From: Lederbergia sp. NSJ-179
Lineage (GTDB): Bacteria; Bacillota; Bacilli; Bacillales; Bacillaceae_C
Direction: 5' to 3'
NCBI RefSeq assembly: GCF_022867885.1
Contig: NZ_JALIFP010000012.1
Coordinates: 56,992 to 120,991 of the forward strand
DNA length: 64,000 nt
Of this stretch, positions 17,445 through 27,257 are shown one piece after another. The notes beneath the pieces are model-generated. The model did not search any database. It saw only the letters and a list, made by a program, of their open reading frames with translations, and was not told the DNA's origin. How positions within the stretch are numbered: position 1 is the first letter of the stretch; each line of letters starts with the position of its first letter. The position numbers and the translations under genes are program-made.

Positions 17445-20400
17445 TTAATCATATTTCTTTTGAAATGGCCACCAATTGGCATTGCCGAATAGGCGAACCA
17501 TGATCGGAATGAATATAGGTAACATGACAAAAGCATACATGAACAACCCGATCAGAACGACGGTAGCAATTTGCAAGATGGATAGGACGCCAGACGGTAG
17601 CATAGCCCCAAATGTTCCTCCCAAAATGACGGCAGCCGAGATGATGACCGTTCCCATATTTTTCATAGCCGTAAGAAGGGCTTCTTTGATACTACCATTC
17701 CGATATTCATTAAATCGGTCCATCAAGAAGATACTGTAATCAATTCCAAGGGCCATCAACATGACGAAGGAGAAAAATGGAATCGCCCATGTCAATCCGT
17801 CATATCCCAAAATATTCACGAAGATGATTTCCGTAAAGGCCATGGACGTAAAATAAGTTAAGATCAATGAACCTATGAGGTAGAGCGGCATAATGAGGGA
17901 CCTGAGCATAATAATTAACATGATAAAGATTCCAGCAATCATAAGGAAAACCGTTCTGGAGTAATCTTCATCTGAAACATTTTGCAAGTCATTGTTCGTA
18001 CTACTGATACCTGCTAATAATGGTTCACTATCTTCAAATATCGTTCCTCTTTTGGCCTCATTGGCTTTATCTTTGATTTGATCCACCATTTTAATCGCCT
18101 TTGTTGAATAAGGGTTGTCATCCAACACAACATCAAATTTGGCAATCGTTTTATCATCTGAAAGGTAAGGCTTTGTTCCTTCGATGAATGCCTCATTATC
18201 AAGTGCTTCTTGTGGAATCATGACAACAGGATTATTCTCATCCATATTAAAATCTCCGAGATAAGATTGAATTTCCGTTAATCCATCCTTCACTTGACCG
18301 AGGCCGTCTGCCCCTTCTGTTAATCCACTCGATAATTCACCAAGCAGATCTTGCATGTCGGAAAAAGCTGTTTTCAGCTCTCTTTGTCCACCGTAAATTT
18401 CGGCCAATCCATTTTGAAGATTAGGAAGGTTATTCACAACCTGCCCTTGACCATTTGCTGCCTGATTTAAACCAGATTGCAATTCATTTATACCATCAAT
18501 AAGCTTCCCGATTCCAGCGGATAACTGTTTTTGTCCTTCAATCGTTTGGCTAAGGCCCTTATTCAGCTCATTCAATGGACCGAGGACTTGTTCCTGGAGT
18601 TGCGCCTGAGCACCGCCAAGTTTGCCTAAGGCGGCTTGAATTTGTTCAATACCCTGTAACGCTCCATCTATTTGTCCAATCGCTGTTTGGTAGGCGGTCA
18701 TATAGTCAGGATCTTGTTCTAGTTCAGGATTCGACTCCAATGCCTTTTGATGGACAACTTCCATATTTCCTTTTGCGCCTTGTAACGCTCCAGATAATTT
18801 CTTTATATCTTCCCCATTAATGGATTCACCGCCACCAAAGCCCTTTAACCCTTCTGCGATCGCTTTATAACCCTTTAGTAATTCTTGGTTCCCGTTGATG
18901 GATTGGTCTAAATTATCTTTAATGGTTTGTAGATTTTTCTTTATTTCATTTGCCCCAGAAGAACCCGATTGAATTCCTTTTTGAATCTCGGTTAACGCCT
19001 TACTTATATCCCCGATGCCGTTTTTTGATTTGTTCGTTCCTTCCATAAGTTGATCGACACCAGATTTTGCTTCATTCAATTGAGGGGTTGCCTTCTCCAT
19101 CTCAGATGCGGCTTCACGTAGCCCATTCTCCACTTCACCAATACCATCTGAACTTTTGCCAATTCCATCCGCAAGCTGGCCGGTCATATTATCCACTAAA
19201 AAGTCTGAGATAACTTCTCCAGCAGGTCTTGTTGCGCTGCGAACTTCTTTTACTCCATCCATCTTAGCCAATTCTTGAGAAATGGTTTCAATGTCTTGAT
19301 AATCTACTGGCTGTTCAATCGATTTATTCGATTGGATGACAACCGTTGTCGGCATCGTTTGTCCTGGTCCAAAACTATCAGCAATCATATTAAACCCTTT
19401 TACGGATGCATAGTTATCCCCAATTTCCTCCAAAGAGTTATAAGATTTGTCACCGTCATATACAAGTAAAGCCGGGACCGTAATCACAAGAATGATAAGT
19501 AAAGCGATGACCGGTCTCCCCCATGCAAAAGCGCCAGCCGTACCCCAAATCTTACTTTCTTTATGTTCTACATTTTTATGAAAGGGCCAAAAAAGCTTTT
19601 TCCCCAATACGACAAGGAAAAACGGCACAAGTGTAGCGATCGCAATCAGTACGGTAGCCACTCCCACTGCAACAGCCACGGCTGATTGATAAAGGGAGAA
19701 GGTAGATAATCCAATCGTCGAGAAGCCTATCAACACAGCTAAACCAGCAAAGAAGATTGTCTTTCCACCTGATTTATAGGTCGTGATGACGGCATCTTCT
19801 AATGAATCATGTCTAGCAATCTCTTCCTTAAATCGGCTGATTAATAGAATACAATAATCTGTTCCAATCCCAAACATAACGGCGACCATAAACATCTGCG
19901 TAAATGTCGATAACGGAAAGTTCACTTTATCGGCAAGGATAGCAACGACACCTTGGGCAGCCAAATAACTAATTCCCACTGTTATCAAAGGGATGAACGG
20001 TGCAATCACCGACCGAAAAACAGCAAATAAAATAATTAAAATTAACCCGACTGTAATAAGTTCCGTCTTCTTCAAGCCCTCTTCAGAATTTACAATAATA
20101 TCTTGGTTAATATATTCTTCCCCAGTTAAATAATGGTCAATTTGTACATCTGAAAGTGCCTCATTCATTTTCTCTCTTGATTCATCGATTTCCTGATTTT
20201 CTAAAGAAAGCGAAAAAGGGACAAGTATGGTTTTCCCATCCTCGGAAACGGTTTGCTCTTCGATTGCCGGGTCATCCGAAAAAGCCAATATATCAGAAAT
20301 TCCTAAGCTCTCTTTTTGATCTTCAAGGAGATCGATTGCCTTTTTCACTTCCTCTTTTCCAGCATCATCAAAACCAGCATCATCATGAAAGACGACCACG

Positions 20401-20603
20401 GCGCTTGTTTGGCTGCCATTATTATCCTTAGACATTTGATTCAATAACTGTTGGGCTTCTTGTGATTGTGAATCTTCTGGTGCAGCGATTTGCCCCTTCT
20501 CCCGGACGAGATCTTGTAAATTAGGTGCCAAGAAGAATAGGCCCACGGCCACTGCGATCCAGGCCACTGCAATCCACCATCTGAAACGGATAATATGTTT
20601 CAT
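17445..20603 (-). CDS. MMPL/RND family exporter
   Basis: A 1052-residue membrane transporter (YdfJ-like) that probably exports lipids or hydrophobic toxins. It has a helix at 8-28, five clustered helices at about 180-340 and 365-390, a large external region (about 395-840), and six further helices after about 855. The external region contains many seven-residue LxxG units (SNGIGEVENGL, GLNQAANG, GLTEGADGLGQV), the heptad type seen in YhgE/Pip-like proteins. The ATG at 20603 overlaps the MarR gene stop by four bases, so repressor and pump are translationally coupled. The substrate is unknown. Confidence 0.85.
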   Translation of the reverse strand: MKHIIRFRWWIAVAWIAVAVGLFFLAPNLQDLVREKGQIAAPEDSQSQEAQQLLNQMSKDNNGSQTSAVVVFHDDAGFDDAGKEEVKKAIDLLEDQKESLGISDILAFSDDPAIEEQTVSEDGKTILVPFSLSLENQEIDESREKMNEALSDVQIDHYLTGEEYINQDIIVNSEEGLKKTELITVGLILIILFAVFRSVIAPFIPLITVGISYLAAQGVVAILADKVNFPLSTFTQMFMVAVMFGIGTDYCILLISRFKEEIARHDSLEDAVITTYKSGGKTIFFAGLAVLIGFSTIGLSTFSLYQSAVAVAVGVATVLIAIATLVPFFLVVLGKKLFWPFHKNVEHKESKIWGTAGAFAWGRPVIALLIILVITVPALLVYDGDKSYNSLEEIGDNYASVKGFNMIADSFGPGQTMPTTVVIQSNKSIEQPVDYQDIETISQELAKMDGVKEVRSATRPAGEVISDFLVDNMTGQLADGIGKSSDGIGEVENGLREAASEMEKATPQLNEAKSGVDQLMEGTNKSKNGIGDISKALTEIQKGIQSGSSGANEIKKNLQTIKDNLDQSINGNQELLKGYKAIAEGLKGFGGGESINGEDIKKLSGALQGAKGNMEVVHQKALESNPELEQDPDYMTAYQTAIGQIDGALQGIEQIQAALGKLGGAQAQLQEQVLGPLNELNKGLSQTIEGQKQLSAGIGKLIDGINELQSGLNQAANGQGQVVNNLPNLQNGLAEIYGGQRELKTAFSDMQDLLGELSSGLTEGADGLGQVKDGLTEIQSYLGDFNMDENNPVVMIPQEALDNEAFIEGTKPYLSDDKTIAKFDVVLDDNPYSTKAIKMVDQIKDKANEAKRGTIFEDSEPLLAGISSTNNDLQNVSDEDYSRTVFLMIAGIFIMLIIMLRSLIMPLYLIGSLILTYFTSMAFTEIIFVNILGYDGLTWAIPFFSFVMLMALGIDYSIFLMDRFNEYRNGSIKEALLTAMKNMGTVIISAAVILGGTFGAMLPSGVLSILQIATVVLIGLFMYAFVMLPIFIPIMVRLFGNANWWPFQKKYD

Positions 20604-21049
20604 GAATATCTCCCTTCTACTCTTTCCTCCATTAGTTTTGCTAATTCTTCCAATAAACCAATAAATTTCTGAATATCTTCTATATTGAAATGCGCTAGTT
20701 GTTTGTAAATCTCTGGGTACAATTTGGTTTCCGATAATTCGACAAGTTCCTTGCCTGTCTGCGTCAAGTTTAAATAGACAATTCTCCGATCCTTCTCATC
20801 CCGTTTTCGCTCAATGAATCCCTTATCATAAAGTTTATTGATCTGCGCGGTGACAGCACTCTTTCCAATACCGAATTTTTGGGCAATTTCTGTACTCGTA
20901 CATCGTCCATTGTTGCGAATATATTGTAATGTGGAGAATTGATCGGTTGTAATTTCTGGATCGATCTTCTCTTTTAATATCTGATTGACGCCACGATAAA
21001 CAGAATTCATGGCCGCTTGGTAACGATCAACCAATTCTTTTAGCTCCAT
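20600..21049 (-). CDS. MarR family repressor
   Basis: A 149-residue winged-helix regulator: CTSTEIAQKFGIGKSAVTAQINKL is the recognition region and GFIERKRDEKDRRIVYLNLT the wing. ATG at 21049 (MELKELV) is preferred, though GTG at 21061 is in frame. It is encoded immediately ahead of the MMPL pump and presumably represses the operon, releasing it when the exported compound binds. Two matching 13-base dyads lie at the promoter. Confidence 0.88.
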   Translation of the reverse strand: MELKELVDRYQAAMNSVYRGVNQILKEKIDPEITTDQFSTLQYIRNNGRCTSTEIAQKFGIGKSAVTAQINKLYDKGFIERKRDEKDRRIVYLNLTQTGKELVELSETKLYPEIYKQLAHFNIEDIQKFIGLLEELAKLMEERVEGRYS

Positions 21050-21076
21050 ATTCCACACCACCTCCCGAGATATAAG

Positions 21077-21113
21077 TTCATCTAGTGAATAGTTCTATCG
21101 GTGAACTATTATA
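21077..21113 (-). promoter_or_regulatory. Tandem MarR-type operators and -10 box of the marR-MMPL operon
   Basis: TTCATCTAGTGAA (21077-21089) and TTCTATCGGTGAA (21093-21105) share the TTC-N7-GAA plan and start 16 bases apart. A minus-strand TATAAT (21108-21113) directly precedes them, so bound repressor would cover the transcription start. A wider dyad ATAGTTC/GAACTAT (21089-21109) overlaps the second box. Confidence 0.6.
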
Positions 21114-21275
21114 GAATAACAGGTTATGAATCGAATCACAATAAAATGCCTATTTGTCAATAAACGGACAAATTTTGGGCAATGAGGACTGTCCCCTTTA
21201 ATCAAGCCCCTCCTTATGATATGCTTTGCTTATTCAGTCAGATTAGAAGACAAATAGCTTGTTAGGAAGGGTATT

Positions 21276-21950
21276 ATGAGTAAACAAATTTTAAAAAATG
21301 ATTGGGCAACAAGAATCGGAGAGGAATTTAATAAATCCTACTATCTCCATTTAAGGAAGTTTCTCAAACGGGAGTATGCTACCCATATCATTTATCCTCA
21401 TATGAATGATATTTTCAATGCACTGCATTATACTTCTTTTGAACAGGTAAAAGTGGTGATATTGGGACAGGATCCCTATCATGGACCAAATCAGGCCCAC
21501 GGCCTTAGTTTTTCTGTGCAGCCTGAGGTCAAACAGCCCCCATCTTTGAAAAATATTTTTATCGAATTGGAAAATGACCTCGGTTACCCACCACCCGACC
21601 ATGGCTATTTAGTAAGCTGGGCAAAGCAAGGGGTGCTATTATTAAACACAGTTTTAACCGTGCGCCAAGGACAAGCACACTCTCACCGGGGAAAAGGTTG
21701 GGAAATATTTACGGACCGTGTCATTGAAGTATTGAATGAAAAAGAGACACCGGTTGTCTATATATTGTGGGGAAGTGCCGCCCAAAGCAAGCAGGCGCTT
21801 ATTGATACATCCAAGCATTTTATTATTAAGTCCCCCCATCCGAGCCCATTATCTGCTTACCGTGGCTTTTTCGGGAGCAAGCCCTTTTCAAAAACAAATG
21901 AAATTTTAAAAAAGACAGGACAGCAAGAAATCAATTGGCGTATAGAATGA
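21276..21950 (+). CDS. ung: Uracil-DNA glycosylase
   Basis: A 224-residue base-excision repair enzyme that removes uracil from DNA. Family 1 motifs are complete: the catalytic [36 protein letters not shown] and [21 protein letters not shown] at 21276 follows GGAAGGG. It is a single gene on the plus strand with the palindromic repeat at 22003-22058 downstream. Confidence 0.97.
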   Translation: MSKQILKNDWATRIGEEFNKSYYLHLRKFLKREYATHIIYPHMNDIFNALHYTSFEQVKVVILGQDPYHGPNQAHGLSFSVQPEVKQPPSLKNIFIELENDLGYPPPDHGYLVSWAKQGVLLLNTVLTVRQGQAHSHRGKGWEIFTDRVIEVLNEKETPVVYILWGSAAQSKQALIDTSKHFIIKSPHPSPLSAYRGFFGSKPFSKTNEILKKTGQQEINWRIE

Positions 21951-22002
21951 TAGTATAAAATAGGCTCTGATCTTCATTAAAACGATCTATTAACAATTGT
22001 CG

Positions 22003-22058
22003 GGGCCTGTCCCCCGCCACGTTAATCATTTAAATTTAACGTAACGGGAGACAGGCCC
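22003..22058. repeat. Palindromic intergenic element
   Basis: GGGCCTGTC (22003-22011) pairs with GACAGGCCC (22050-22058), CCCG with CGGG inside it, and ACGTTAA (22019-22025) with TTAACGT (22036-22042). This gives a long interrupted hairpin just after ung. No T-run follows, so it is more like a dispersed palindromic repeat than a classical terminator. A related GACTGTCCCC stretch lies at 21188-21197. Confidence 0.6.
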
Positions 22059-22255
22059 TAGTTTGTTAATTCGGGATAAATATTTGATTCAGGTCTAATT
22101 CGAATTCAGTTAAACAGGGAAATCCCTTTAATTTAAGCGAGGAACAGTAAGGTAACTCTTTCCATTCTCTACTCTTAAAATAAAAGGACACATAAGGTTA
22201 AAAAAGAATCCTTATGCGCCTTCAATATAATAGAGCACAGTAATAACTTGACCAT

Positions 22256-22555
22256 TTAGATTAGGGATTGCATAAATTCAATCAAGCAATCTTCCTGCAC
22301 CGTGTCGACGGCCATTTTATTTCGACTGATTTTTCCACATTTTTTACAACGTTGAATAATTTGGTAGCCTTTTTTACCAGAATAATCGATCCCAATCGGC
22401 TTCATCAGCCCACCACAGTGACTTGTTCGATCACCTAGAGTATTGTCTAGATGCTTTGAATACAAACAATACGGGCAATGATTTCGGAAGCTACCATTCG
22501 TCAAAGGTGCTACTTGGGAACCGCAGTGTTCACATTGAAAATCCAGTGTTTTCAC
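22256..22555 (-). CDS. RNHCP domain zinc protein
   Basis: A 99-residue protein with three CxxC knuckles: CEHCG (9-13), CPYC (28-31, within the RNHCP signature FRNHCPYCLYSKHLD) and CKKCG (70-74), plus His and Cys in TSHCGG. The family is assumed to bind zinc and perhaps nucleic acid; its role is not known. It is monocistronic. Confidence 0.8.
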   Translation of the reverse strand: MKTLDFQCEHCGSQVAPLTNGSFRNHCPYCLYSKHLDNTLGDRTSHCGGLMKPIGIDYSGKKGYQIIQRCKKCGKISRNKMAVDTVQEDCLIEFMQSLI

Positions 22556-22679
22556 TTTGTCTGCTCAATTGTCATTCCTCCAAGATGATATTCATCATTG
22601 GAGAAAGGGTTCCGTTTTGTTTTTACTACAAAGGTAGCCTCAGGCTTTTGGGGAGAATGAACCGATTCACCGCCAAGCT

Positions 22680-22838
22680 TTACTTCGCGATTACTTCTAG
22701 TTCCTGCTTCACATAAACATATTTCATCTTATGATCCGGACCTCGATTGACTTTGTCAATTTGTATCAACCACTGTAAGACAGATATTACTCCATCTTCC
22801 ACTAGTAGGTGTTCTTCCCCAATCACTGACTTTGGCAT
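22680..22838 (-). CDS. Possible 52-residue protein of unknown function
   Basis: An intact frame runs from ATG 22838, preceded by AGGGGA four bases away, to TAA at 22680-22682. The product begins MPKSVIGEEHLLVEDG, contains a hydrophobic helix-like ISVLQWLIQI and ends YVKQELEVIAK. No family recognised. It fills most of the 420-base interval between the RNHCP gene and the amidohydrolase, with no other sign of coding there. Confidence 0.4.
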   Translation of the reverse strand: MPKSVIGEEHLLVEDGVISVLQWLIQIDKVNRGPDHKMKYVYVKQELEVIAK

Positions 22839-22974
22839 TCGTCCCCTAATAGACAATGAGAGCCATAACGCTTATTTTCAATCATTTTTCACTCCTATTT
22901 TACTGTGCCTGAAAATAATTATAACAAATTCTTTAAAGCCATTGACAAATAACTTCTGTATTATGCCAATAGAT

Positions 22975-24579
22975 TTATAGCAGATTTTTAATCATACCGG
23001 CACGGCTGTCAAATACTGTACGTCCTGCCACAACAGTTTTCACTGCTTGAGCAGCAAGCATATCTTCAGAGGTTCCTGCAAATAAATCTCTGTCAAATAT
23101 CGAAAAGTCGGCTACATAACCTGGTTTGATTAATCCACGCTCATGCTCTTTACAAATAGCTTGTGCACTGCCAATTGTATACATTTGAATCGCTTCAAAG
23201 CGAGACAATTTCTGTTCGGGTATATAGCCTCCATGCGCTGCAAATGGTTTTTTTCGTTCTACTGCAGCATATATAGAGACTAGCGGGTTTATCTCCTCTA
23301 TTGGCGCATCTGTACCAGCCGCGCATATAATACCATGATCCTTTAGTGTTCTCCAAGGATAGGCCAAATTAAGACGATCTTCTCCTAGACGATCTGCCAC
23401 CCATGGAAAATCAGATGAAACGAATGCGGGTTGAACATCTACAACAATTGGTAAGTTCGCCATTCTTTCCACTAAATCGTCACGTAACACACAGCAGTGA
23501 ATGAAACGGTCTCGTTTTCCTTTTGGAGCTGGATATTTTTCAACAATATGGAGGACTTGTTCAATAGCCGCATCCCCAATCATATGGACCGCAACAGCTT
23601 CCCCATACGTACGAGCTAGTTTGACCAACTCCTCTAATTCCTCATCCGAATGAATGAGCAAGCCTCTATTGTTCCGCTGATCTGCATAAGGTTCTGATAA
23701 TGCCGCAGTGGAACCACCTAATGCACCATCCGCAAAAATTTTCATCGCTCCTGCTTCAATAAAAGGTTCATCAAATGTGGGATTCGCTTTCATCATTTCT
23801 TCAAAAACTACGTTATGACGCAACAGGTGGACGCGGAATTGATGTTTTTTCCCCACGACATGATGAAACGCTGTCAATGGATTTCGAAAATCACCAAAAT
23901 AATGCATGTCTTCTGTATGCCCGCCTGTCAAACCATAAGATAGCATTTGCTCAATGGCAAGATCCAGTGTTTCTACTAATCTCTCAATATACGCTTCTCC
24001 TTCTTTCGGTATTGCTTCTGTCACAGCATTGATGGCTTGGTCATATAATAGGCCATTTAATTTCCTCTGACTATTACGGCCAATGGCACCACCTGCTGGC
24101 GGTTCGCTATCCTCGGAAATTCCTCCCGCCGCCAGTGCAGCAGAATTAGCTAATACAACATGGTGACAAACTCTTGTAAGCAGAATCGGTTCTTCGCGAA
24201 TCTGATCAAGCTCATCCAATGTCGGAATCCGCTTGTCTGCAAAATGATTTTCATTCCATCCTTCTCCAAACAACCATGTACCCTCAGATGTTGTCTTGGA
24301 TGCTTCTTTTACCATGTCCAACAACTCTTCGGATGAACGGGCTTTTGATAAATCTAGCCGAATGAGCTTTTCTCCCTGAAAAATCATATGAAGATGGCTA
24401 TCCACAAAACCGGGATACATAACAGCATCCTGCAAATCAATGTGTTCGTCTGCTTGTCCACAAAGCTCTTGATAAGAGCCAGTTGTGAGAATTTTGCCAT
24501 TCTCAACAAGCACGGCTTCAACCGTTTCATTTTCTTGCTCCATTGTATAAATGGTTCCGCCATACCAAAGTTGTTTCAT
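22975..24579 (-). CDS. ytcJ: YtcJ-like metal-dependent amidohydrolase
   Basis: A 534-residue cytoplasmic enzyme of the Amidohydrolase_3 group. The metal-binding HLH is in PGFVDSHLHM (about 57-66), followed by the conserved GEGWNENHF, AVHMIGDAAI with its His, FIHCC and the late Asp in CAAGTDAPI. Relatives hydrolyse N-acyl or N-formyl substrates or exo-enol esters, but no physiological substrate is assigned. Its promoter side abuts a 52-bp tandem repeat array. The gene symbol follows the closest B. subtilis family name. Confidence 0.85.
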   Translation of the reverse strand: MKQLWYGGTIYTMEQENETVEAVLVENGKILTTGSYQELCGQADEHIDLQDAVMYPGFVDSHLHMIFQGEKLIRLDLSKARSSEELLDMVKEASKTTSEGTWLFGEGWNENHFADKRIPTLDELDQIREEPILLTRVCHHVVLANSAALAAGGISEDSEPPAGGAIGRNSQRKLNGLLYDQAINAVTEAIPKEGEAYIERLVETLDLAIEQMLSYGLTGGHTEDMHYFGDFRNPLTAFHHVVGKKHQFRVHLLRHNVVFEEMMKANPTFDEPFIEAGAMKIFADGALGGSTAALSEPYADQRNNRGLLIHSDEELEELVKLARTYGEAVAVHMIGDAAIEQVLHIVEKYPAPKGKRDRFIHCCVLRDDLVERMANLPIVVDVQPAFVSSDFPWVADRLGEDRLNLAYPWRTLKDHGIICAAGTDAPIEEINPLVSIYAAVERKKPFAAHGGYIPEQKLSRFEAIQMYTIGSAQAICKEHERGLIKPGYVADFSIFDRDLFAGTSEDMLAAQAVKTVVAGRTVFDSRAGMIKNLL

Positions 24580-24618
24580 AATAAATATCCCCTTTTATCT
24601 CCGTCTTTTAAATAAAAC

Positions 24619-25143
24619 TTTTGGTCTAAACCTCTGAAATTGGGCAAAAACTCTGAAATCGGGCTTTTAGAAAGGTTCTTAGAGACCAAAATAGGGCGAA
24701 ATCTCTGAAATTGGTCTTTTAAAAAGGTTCTTAAAGACCAAAATAGGGCAAAACCTCTGAAATTGGGCTTATAAAATGCTTCTTAAAGACCAAAATAGGG
24801 CAAAATCTCTGAAATTGGTCTTTTAAAAAGGTTCTTAAAGACCAAAATAGGGCAAAACCTCTGAAATTGGGCTTATAAAATGCTTCTTAAAGACCAAAAT
24901 AGGGCAAAACCTCTGAAATTGGGCTTATAAAATGCTTCTTAGAGACCAAAATAGGGCAAAACCTCTGAAATTGGGCTTATAAAATGCTTCTTAAAGACCA
25001 AAATAGGGCAAAACCTCTGAAATTGGGCTTATAGAAAGCTTCTTAAAGACCAAAATAGGGCAAAACCTCTGAAATTGGGCTTATAAAATGCTTCTTAAAG
25101 ACCAAAATAGGTTTAAACTCCTTAAATTGGTCTTATAAAGATA
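24619..25143. repeat. 52-bp tandem repeat array
   Basis: The motif GACCAAAATAGG recurs at 24684, 24736, 24788, 24840, 24892, 24944, 24996, 25048 and 25100, an exact 52-base period, with a degenerate unit before the first. The rest of each unit reads GCAAAACCTCTGAAATTGGG then a short variable part ending CTTCTTAAA. Units alternate mainly between two versions; the version with TTGGTCTTT can form a dyad with AAAGACCAA (24711-24719 with 24733-24741). The array has stop codons in every frame and no non-repeated spacers. It separates ytcJ from the gene at 25282. Confidence 0.92.
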
Positions 25144-25281
25144 CTATATTTTACGTGGGAGTGTAAATGAAATTATGATCCTCACTATCATATCATCGAT
25201 AAATTGATATAGAGTCGTATATTGCTTTTCTTGTTATTGGGGTTAGGGGGACTCTAACTTGGTTGTGATTGCTTCCTAAAC

Positions 25282-25485
25282 TTAGACAAAATAAAAAGAG
25301 CGATCATCCATTTTATCTGCGGATGACAGCTCTCCATATTTGTCTTGATATTGCTTTTCGCGTTTAGACTTGCTTCGCCTTGTCCTTAAGTCAGCCAAGG
25401 CATAAATCCCCCTATTTTTGGCGGGGTTCCTATATCCTTCTCGGACCATTTTTTCTCTCATTTTTTTGGCTTTGCTTTTCGCCAT
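25282..25485 (-). CDS. Small basic conserved-type protein
   Basis: A 67-residue Lys/Arg-rich product starting MAKSKAKKMREKMVREG and containing RNPAKNRGIYALADLRTRRSKSKREKQYQDKYG. ATG at 25485 has AGGAG eight bases upstream; an ATG one codon earlier also fits. Short basic proteins with this MAKSKAKK start occur in bacilli, but I know of no assigned function. Charge suggests nucleic acid or ribosome contact. Confidence 0.65.
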   Translation of the reverse strand: MAKSKAKKMREKMVREGYRNPAKNRGIYALADLRTRRSKSKREKQYQDKYGELSSADKMDDRSFYFV

Positions 25486-25705
25486 CATGATCACTCCTAG
25501 TGATTGATTTTTCCCATGATTCTTCCGATAGTGCTGCGTTCCAGCTCTACCTTCTCAGTGAATTCTCTTAGACTGAGAACTCACTACGAATATAAATCTT
25601 TCTATTCCTCTTGTCAATTACGTAACGGCTCTTGTCATCGCCTAACTTCGTGAAATCCTGTAGAATAAAGAGATTTGGCCATGTACAAACGTTTCTTTTT
25701 ATTGT

Positions 25706-26353
25706 TTGCATCTATGCGAAGCAATGATGACGGCTTTTGAGGCAACCGGAAACAAGCGTTATCTTGAGCGAGCGAAACGCATTGCTGAGTCGGTGATGTT
25801 TCGGCTTATTCCCCAATCCGGATCTCTCATTTGGGAGCATTATCACGAAGACTGGACCATTGATTGGACCTACAATTATGGGAATACCAAAGATGAGATT
25901 CGTCCCTATGGTTTTATTTTTGATCATTCGATTGAATGGAGTAAGCTGTTACTGCTTATGGAACGATTGGAACCTAGTCATTGGCGGGTACCGATGGCAA
26001 AATCATTGTTTCAGTCTGCTCTTCACTTAGGAGTAGATCGTATCAATGGAGGAATTTACTATAGCATGGCCCCCAATGGGTGTATTATTGACTCTGACAA
26101 ATATTACTGGGTCATGGCCGAAGCAATAGGAGCATCGGCCCTGTTTTCCGTCTATGATGATAGCAATCTGTATGTTTATCATCACTTTTTTGCTTATAGT
26201 TGGACCTATTTTGTTGATCAACAAAGAGGGGGCTGGTATCAATTGCTGAATAAAACCAATCATCGCTACAGCAATATAAAAAGCCCACCTCCCAAAACAG
26301 ACTATCATCCGATAACGAATTGCCTGATCGCATTAACTTCTTTATACCCATGA
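25706..26353 (+). pseudogene. 5'-truncated AGE family epimerase/isomerase
   Basis: The frame encodes the C-terminal half of an N-acylglucosamine 2-epimerase/mannose isomerase-like (alpha/alpha)6 barrel: MHLCEAMMTAFEATG, RPYGFIFDHSIEWSKLLLL, GGIYYSMAPNG, DKYYWVMAEAIGA and SPPPKTDYHPITNCL. Full members have about 400 residues; here 215 remain and the first catalytic segments are missing. No ribosome site precedes the TTG that opens the frame. It converges on the broken SDR gene, leaving three bases between them, so this is a decayed locus. Confidence 0.75.
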
Positions 26354-26356
26354 CAA

Positions 26357-27257
26357 TTATGAAGCGACAAAACCTCCACCGTTAATATGAATGGTCTGAC
26401 CCGTTATATAAGAACCATCGCTTGAAGCAAGCAACACATAGACAGGGGCCAGTTCATATGGCTGACCTGCCCGTTTCATTGGTACCTCACTTCCAAACGT
26501 TTTGGACCATATCAGGTGAAAAAGTGGCAGGAATAAGTGGCGTCCAAATTGGACCTGGAGCAACAGCGTTGACCCGAATCCCCTGTTCAACTAGATTATT
26601 GGCAAGGGCCCGCGTAAAACTGACGATCGCCCCTTTTGTAGTCGTATAATCGATCAAATCCTTTCGGCCAATATAAGCATTAATCGAAGCTGTATTAACG
26701 ATACTGCTTCCCGCCGTCATATGGGGAAGCGCCGCCTTTGTCATGTAAAAAAAAGGATGCAAATTTGTGTCAAACGTTGTATGCCACTGTTCATCGCTAA
26801 TATCCAAAAAACGATTTTGAATAAATTGAACGGCTAAATTATTAACGAGGACATCTATTCTGCCGAATGTTTTAAGGGTACAAGAGATCACGTACTTACA
26901 ATGGTCTTTGCTGCGCAAATCCCCTGGAATTAGAAGGCATCTCCGCCCTAATTGCTCAATGGCCTGCTTCGTTTCTTTAGCATCTGTATGCTCATCAAAA
27001 TAGGCAAGCACTAAATCTGCTCCTTCTTTCGCAAACGCTACAGCCACAGCTCTGCCAATTCCACTGTCACCTCCGCTTATGATCGCAACCTGATTATTCA
27101 TTTTTCCGGTTCCAATATAGTTGGGGTTGTCATAAATAGGTCGAGGAATCATTAAATATTCCAATCCCGGTTGTTTTGCCTGCTGCTGAGGTGGGAATGT
27201 ATGGAGAACCTCTTCACACTTTATTTCTAATCCGTAATAGTAAGGATTTGAATCCAT
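26357..27257 (-). pseudogene. Frameshifted SDR oxidoreductase (YhdF/YghA-like)
   Basis: From ATG 27257 the frame has the extended N-terminal arm (PGLEYLMIPRPIY), the cofactor motif SGGDSGIGRAVAVAF, FGRIDVLVNNLA, the catalytic Ser in SIVNTASINAY and YTTTKGAIV. It stops after MVQNVWK at 26487. The remaining 45 residues ([21 protein letters not shown] to the end) continue in another frame to 26357. The break falls at an AAAA run near 26510, so one base was lost or gained, or it is a sequencing slip. If intact it would be an NAD(P)-dependent dehydrogenase of about 300 residues. Confidence 0.85.

Noticed and set aside
22423..22716. 97-codon plus-strand frame
   Set aside because: It mirrors the RNHCP gene, whose zinc motifs are convincing on the minus strand.
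24619..25143. CRISPR array
   Set aside because: The 52-bp units follow one another without unique spacers, and no cas gene is near.
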